Source: Deltaproteobacteria bacterium (GTDB taxonomy: Bacteria > Desulfobacterota > Desulfomonilia > UBA1062). From it: 64,000 bases of DNA. The translations under genes and the position numbers were made by a program. The notes below the pieces were generated by a model. That model was not told where the DNA came from. It saw nothing but the letters and a program-made list of their open reading frames with translations, and searched no databases. The DNA lies in the NCBI GenBank assembly GCA_029552245.1, contig JAKPDW010000004.1, forward strand, positions 1-64,000. The letters run 5' to 3'. Shown in pieces: positions 60,102 through 64,000 of the stretch (position 1 is its first letter; each line of letters begins with the position of its first letter).

Positions 60102-62144
60102 ATGACGTTCTTCAAAAACCTGAGAATCGCGACGAAACTGATAGCCGTGGGGTCCATCCTCCTCATCGTGCCCATTGCGGTCGTGGGGTACCTGGCGGTC
60201 AAGACCTCGTCCAAGGGTCTTGCAGAACTCGAGGACGAGCAGCTCGTGGCGGTTGCGACCTCGCTGTCGCAGACGGTGGAGCACGCGCTTACCGGCGAGC
60301 TCAAGCTCGTGAAAGACCTCGCCGTGGGCAACTCCACCATCAAGGCCGCGAGCGCGGTGGCGCGGTCCGGCATCCAGGGGGCTTCGGCCGAGATCGCGGA
60401 ACTCAACCACAAGCTGAAGAAGTTCGCCGAGACGGAGGGGCTCAAGGACAACTCCCAGGTGGTGGTGGTCGCCGACACGAAAGGCTCCATCTACGCGGCC
60501 AGCTCGCCCACGTACATCGGCATCTCGATCTCCGACAGGCAGTATTTCAAGGACGCCCTCTCGGGCAAGGGCAACATCGGCGAGCCGAACCTGAACAAGG
60601 CGACGGGGACGCCATTCGTTCCTGTCGCGCAGCCGATCTACGGCGATTCGGGCGGCGTCGTGGGCGTCATCGCCAACATTCTCGACATCGGCTTCTTGAC
60701 CGACCTCGTCTCCAACACCAAGACGGGAAAGACAGGATACGCCTTCATGGTGGACGGCAACGGCCTCACCATAGCGCACCCGGTCAAGGAGAACATCATG
60801 AAGCTCAACTTGGCTGAGCTCGAGGGCATGGAATCGATCACCAAGAAGATGCTCGCGGGACAGAGCGGCGTGGAACGCTACGTCTTCAAGGGAGTGGCCA
60901 AGACAGGCGGGTTTGCGCCGGTCAAGATGACGGGATGGAGCATCGGGTTGTCCCTGCCCGACGAAGAGTTCCTGGCGCCCGCGCGAACCGTGCGGAACAT
61001 CGTTCTCGTCGTCGCGGTCGTGGCGTTTGCGGCGGTGTTCGCGGTGTTCTACCTCTTCGCACGGACCATTTCCTCGGCCATCCGGAAAGGGGTGGATCTG
61101 GCGGTCAGCGTGTCCGAGGGAGACCTGACCTCCGACATCGACATTCACCAGAACGACGAGATCGGGCAACTTGCCGACGCCTTGAGGAACATGATCGCCA
61201 AGCTCAGGAACATCGTCACCGATGTGCACAACGCCGCTGACAACGTCGCTGCGGGAGCGGAACAGATGAGCTCCACGGCCGAACAGATGTCGCAGGGCGC
61301 GACGGAGCAGGCGGCCGCCGCTGAGGAGGCCTCGTCCTCCATGGAACAGATGGCGGCGAACATCAGGCAGAATGCGGACAATGCCCTCCAGACGGAGAAG
61401 ATCGCGGTCAAGTCCGCGGAGGACGCTCGGGAAGGCGGCAGGGCCGTGGAGGAGACGGTGTCGGCGATGAAGACCATCGCGGAGAAGATCGCCATCGTGG
61501 AAGAGATCGCACGCCAGACGGACCTTCTCGCGCTGAACGCCGCCATCGAGGCGGCACGTGCGGGCGAACACGGCAAGGGGTTCGCCGTGGTGGCGGCGGC
61601 GGTCCGCAGGCTGGCCGAGCGTTCGGCAGAGGCGGCCGGCGAGATCAGCAAGCTCTCCGTCGGGAGCGTCGAGGTGGCCGAGCGGGCAGGCAGGCTTCTC
61701 GCCCAGATCGTCCCTGACATCGGCAGGACGGCCCAGCTCGTCCAGGAGATAACCGCGGCCAGCAATGAGCAGAACACGGGCGCCGAGCAGATCAACGCGG
61801 CGATCCAGCAGCTCAACAGCGTTGTGCAGCAGAACGCTTCAGCCGCCGAGGAGATGTCGTCGACTTCCGAAGAACTGTCGAGCCAGGCCGTGCAGCTCCA
61901 GGAAACCATTGCCTTCTTCAAGATAGACAGAAACGGCTCGGGCAGGAACGCCTATTCCTCCCAGCATGTCGGCAGACCGCAGGCCAACGCGAAGACCAAG
62001 ACGCTCAAAGGTCTTCATAACGACAAGCTCAAGACTGCAACAGGCGCCGTCAAGAGTCCTGCAGCGGGCTCGGGTGTGATCATCGACCTCGGCGAGAACG
62101 AATCGAGCGGCGACGCCCACGACGCGGACTTCGAAAGGTACTGA
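60102..62144 (+). CDS. Methyl-accepting chemotaxis protein
   Basis: A 680-residue transmembrane chemoreceptor. One helix at about 12-33 ([21 protein letters not shown]) is followed by a periplasmic double Cache domain (about 40-285; [25 protein letters not shown] and [17 protein letters not shown]). A second helix comes at about 300-325, then HAMP and a signalling hairpin with the tip [32 protein letters not shown]. dCache sensors usually bind small organic acids or amino acids. GGAGG precedes the ATG. The Che genes that follow complete the unit. Confidence 0.93.
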   Translation: MTFFKNLRIATKLIAVGSILLIVPIAVVGYLAVKTSSKGLAELEDEQLVAVATSLSQTVEHALTGELKLVKDLAVGNSTIKAASAVARSGIQGASAEIAELNHKLKKFAETEGLKDNSQVVVVADTKGSIYAASSPTYIGISISDRQYFKDALSGKGNIGEPNLNKATGTPFVPVAQPIYGDSGGVVGVIANILDIGFLTDLVSNTKTGKTGYAFMVDGNGLTIAHPVKENIMKLNLAELEGMESITKKMLAGQSGVERYVFKGVAKTGGFAPVKMTGWSIGLSLPDEEFLAPARTVRNIVLVVAVVAFAAVFAVFYLFARTISSAIRKGVDLAVSVSEGDLTSDIDIHQNDEIGQLADALRNMIAKLRNIVTDVHNAADNVAAGAEQMSSTAEQMSQGATEQAAAAEEASSSMEQMAANIRQNADNALQTEKIAVKSAEDAREGGRAVEETVSAMKTIAEKIAIVEEIARQTDLLALNAAIEAARAGEHGKGFAVVAAAVRRLAERSAEAAGEISKLSVGSVEVAERAGRLLAQIVPDIGRTAQLVQEITAASNEQNTGAEQINAAIQQLNSVVQQNASAAEEMSSTSEELSSQAVQLQETIAFFKIDRNGSGRNAYSSQHVGRPQANAKTKTLKGLHNDKLKTATGAVKSPAAGSGVIIDLGENESSGDAHDADFERY

Positions 62145-62193
62145 TGCCACGGCATGCCAGACCAGTGCTGAAGCATACGACAAGGGGGAACAC

Positions 62194-62712
62194 ATGAGCG
62201 TTGAGGGAATCACAGAAACGAGGCAGTACCTCTCTTTCAAGCTGGACAACGAAGAGTACGCCCTCGACATATCGAAGGTGAGGGAAGTGCTCGACATGAC
62301 GAGGATCACCAGGGTGCCGCAGGCCCCCGCGTTCATGAAGGGCGTGATCAACCTGAGGGGATCCGTGGTACCCGTCGTGGACCTCAACAAGAAGTTCGGC
62401 ATCAAGGATACCGAGTCCACCGTGAACACGAGGATCATCATCGGCGAAGTGGCCGTTGACGGCGAGGATACGGTGCTCGGCGTCCTTGCGGACTCGGTGC
62501 ACGAGGTCATGGAGATGGAGCCCGAGAACATCGAGCCCGCTCCCAAGATCGGCATGCGCCTGAACACCGATTTCATCAAGGGCATGGGCAAGAAGGACGA
62601 CGAGTTCATCATGATCCTGGATATCGACAGGGTCTTTTCGGCCGAAGAGCTCTCCATGATGGCGAAAAACAGCGCGGTCTCCGGCGAACAAACGCTTGAC
62701 GCCTGTGCATGA
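62194..62712 (+). CDS. cheW: CheW coupling protein
   Basis: A 172-residue adaptor that joins receptors to CheA. YLSFKLDNEEYALDISKVREVL, then FMKGVINLRGSVVPVVDLNKKFG and GVLADSVHEVMEMEPENI are the CheW signature segments. AAGGGGGA lies upstream. It is 49 bases after the receptor gene. No cheA is in the window; it probably lies further right. Confidence 0.93.
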   Translation: MSVEGITETRQYLSFKLDNEEYALDISKVREVLDMTRITRVPQAPAFMKGVINLRGSVVPVVDLNKKFGIKDTESTVNTRIIIGEVAVDGEDTVLGVLADSVHEVMEMEPENIEPAPKIGMRLNTDFIKGMGKKDDEFIMILDIDRVFSAEELSMMAKNSAVSGEQTLDACA

Positions 62713-62750
62713 AGCCCTCGAGGTGACCGCGCTCGACCCGAAGGACGAAG

Positions 62751-63614
62751 ATGAACGCGCTTCCACGAACCACGTGCACGACAGGTACGGTTTCACTCGA
62801 CGTGTTCGAGAGGCTGAGCTCGCTCATCATGAGCGAGCTCGGCATCAAGATGCCGCCCAGCAAGAAGACCATGCTCGAGGCGCGCCTCGCAAAGAGGATG
62901 CGCGATCTCAACATCGACGACCTGGGCGAGTATGTCCGTTTTCTCTTCACACCCGAGGGGACGAGCCGGGAACTGCCGCACATGCTGGACGCGGTCACCA
63001 CCAACAAGACGGATTTCTTCAGAGAGCCTCAGCACTTCACGTATCTCGCCGAGCACGCGGTGCCGACCCTCGTCGCATCCACCGGCGCAGGCATGAGGAG
63101 GCCTCTCATGGTCTGGTCGGCGGCGTGTTCGTCGGGGGAAGAGGCGTACACCCTCGCCATGGTTCTCAAGGAGTACGCAACGCATCACCCGGGCTTCCGC
63201 TTCATGGTTCTCGGCACAGACGTCTCGAACCGGATGATCGAAACCGCCCGCCTTGCCATTTACCAGGACACCCGCGCGGAGCCCATCCCTTTGCACTTGC
63301 GGGAGAAGTATCTCCTCAAGAGCAAGGACCGGTCGAAGAAGCTCGTCCGTATCGCGCCGGAGATCCGTTCGGTCGTGAGGTTCAGGAGGCTGAACTTCCT
63401 CGAGGAGGACTACCAGCTCAGGGAAAAGATGGACGTGATCTTCTGCAGGAACGTCCTCATCTACTTCGAGAGGGCCACGCAGGAAAAGGTTCTCCGGCAT
63501 CTCTGCGAGCACCTCGCCCACGGCGGGTACATGTTCACCGGGCACTCGGAGACGATCTCCGGCATGAACCTGCCCCTGAGAAGCGTTTCCGGCACGGTAT
63601 CGAGGAGGACCTGA
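62751..63614 (+). CDS. cheR: CheR chemoreceptor glutamate methyltransferase
   Basis: It methylates receptor glutamates with SAM. The 287-residue protein starts with the alpha-helical CheR N-domain (FERLSSLIMSELGIKMPPSKKTMLEARLAKRMRDL), then TNKTDFFREPQHFTYL. SAM motif I is WSAACSSGEEAYTLAM, and DVIFCRNVLIYFE and GGYMFTGHSETISGM follow. The start at 62751 lies 38 bases after cheW. Confidence 0.93.
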   Translation: MNALPRTTCTTGTVSLDVFERLSSLIMSELGIKMPPSKKTMLEARLAKRMRDLNIDDLGEYVRFLFTPEGTSRELPHMLDAVTTNKTDFFREPQHFTYLAEHAVPTLVASTGAGMRRPLMVWSAACSSGEEAYTLAMVLKEYATHHPGFRFMVLGTDVSNRMIETARLAIYQDTRAEPIPLHLREKYLLKSKDRSKKLVRIAPEIRSVVRFRRLNFLEEDYQLREKMDVIFCRNVLIYFERATQEKVLRHLCEHLAHGGYMFTGHSETISGMNLPLRSVSGTVSRRT

Positions 63615-63615
63615 G

Positions 63616-64000
63616 GTGCGTGCAAGGATCTTGCCGCTACGCAAGCTCGAGACGGTCTACCTGAGGCCGGGGGAGATGTACTTCGGCACAGACCCCGCAC
63701 GGGTCGTCACCGTGCTGGGCTCGTGCATATCCATCGTGATGTACCACAGGCCCACATCCACGAGCTCCATGTCTCACGCCCTCATGCCCGAGCGAAGTTG
63801 TTCGAGGAAGAGGGCCGTGGCCGGCGACGCGTTCGTCTTCGTGGACTCCTCGATCGCGTGGATGCTCGAACAGTTCTCCCGCATGGGCATCGACAAGAAA
63901 GACCTCGAGGTGAAGATCTTCGGCGGTTCTGACATGTTCCAGGACGCCAGAAAGGGGAACGAAGCGCTGGCGGTCGGCAAGAAGAACGTGATGACCGCCC
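63616..64000 (+). CDS. cheD: CheD chemoreceptor glutamine deamidase, 3' end beyond the window
   Basis: GTG at 63616, one base after the cheR stop, opens a frame that runs to the window end (128 codons seen). It shows RPGEMYFGTDPARVVTVLGSCISIVMYH, where the catalytic Cys is in GSCIS, then SMSHALMPE with the His partner, and VKIFGGSDMF. CheD deamidates receptor glutamines and often works with CheC. The rest is cut off. Confidence 0.88.
   Translation, partial: MRARILPLRKLETVYLRPGEMYFGTDPARVVTVLGSCISIVMYHRPTSTSSMSHALMPERSCSRKRAVAGDAFVFVDSSIAWMLEQFSRMGIDKKDLEVKIFGGSDMFQDARKGNEALAVGKKNVMTA

Noticed and set aside
1-64000. A genetic code in which TGA is not a stop
   Set aside because: Many intact genes in the window end in TGA, often in ATGA overlaps with the next start, so TGA is a normal stop here.

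Overview
The window is a GC-rich bacterial chromosome segment that looks like an anaerobic deltaproteobacterium (Desulfobacterota). The grounds are a superoxide reductase, a glycyl radical enzyme with its activating enzyme, sigma-54 control, a large chemotaxis/two-component complement and a MetX/MetW pair. Taxonomy is an inference. No rRNA, tRNA or CRISPR array was seen. A transposase fragment at the left end is cut by the window edge, and CheD at the right end runs off it.

Layout. 1-830: remnants of IS256-type and IS110-type transposases. 835-3530: EmrA/EmrB-like efflux pair. 4392-6069: ATP-grasp ligase converging on a lipoprotein. 6165-12062 (minus): sugar-phosphate operon glk-tkt-tal-pgi. 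12484-16571: hydrolase, TerC, panB-panC, HU. 17086-22466 (minus): large hybrid kinase coupled to a lone receiver. 22689-26032 (minus): metW-metX, a metallo-beta-lactamase-fold protein with an in-frame TGA, and a NifU-like protein. 26259-30668: MATE transporter, small membrane protein, MazG, acyltransferase.

The centrepiece is 31319-51554. A PAS-PAS-sigma54 activator is followed by a near-consensus -24/-12 promoter (33354-33369), with two matching GGGACA-N4-TGTCC dyads at enhancer distance. Downstream lie a split B12 acyl-CoA mutase, MeaB, an MmgE/PrpD protein, a glycyl radical activase, a fumarate-adding X-succinate synthase with small Cys-rich partners, a MoxR/VWA pair, a PNPOx-fold protein, a crotonase that resembles methylmalonyl-CoA decarboxylase, an acyl-CoA ligase, a FabK/NMO-type flavoprotein, a frameshifted PaaG-like crotonase and a malate dehydrogenase. 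Together these read as one hydrocarbon pathway: fumarate addition, CoA activation, carbon-skeleton rearrangement, decarboxylation, beta-oxidation and fumarate regeneration. The alkylsuccinate (Ass/Mas) type is favoured over the benzylsuccinate type because mutase and ligase genes are present and no BbsEF-like CoA-transferase is seen.

51813-64000: a YejM-like sulfatase, superoxide reductase with a palindrome inside its promoter, then a PAS kinase interrupted by an in-frame TGA at DTG-[TGA]-GMD, where related kinases often have Cys. Its NtrC-type response regulator follows, then paired dyads, a second sigma-54-like promoter and a thioredoxin-fold gene without CxxC. The window closes with MCP-CheW-CheR-CheD. 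The two in-frame TGA codons (kinase and metallo-hydrolase) could be selenocysteine codons, nonsense mutations or sequence errors; the sequence alone does not decide.
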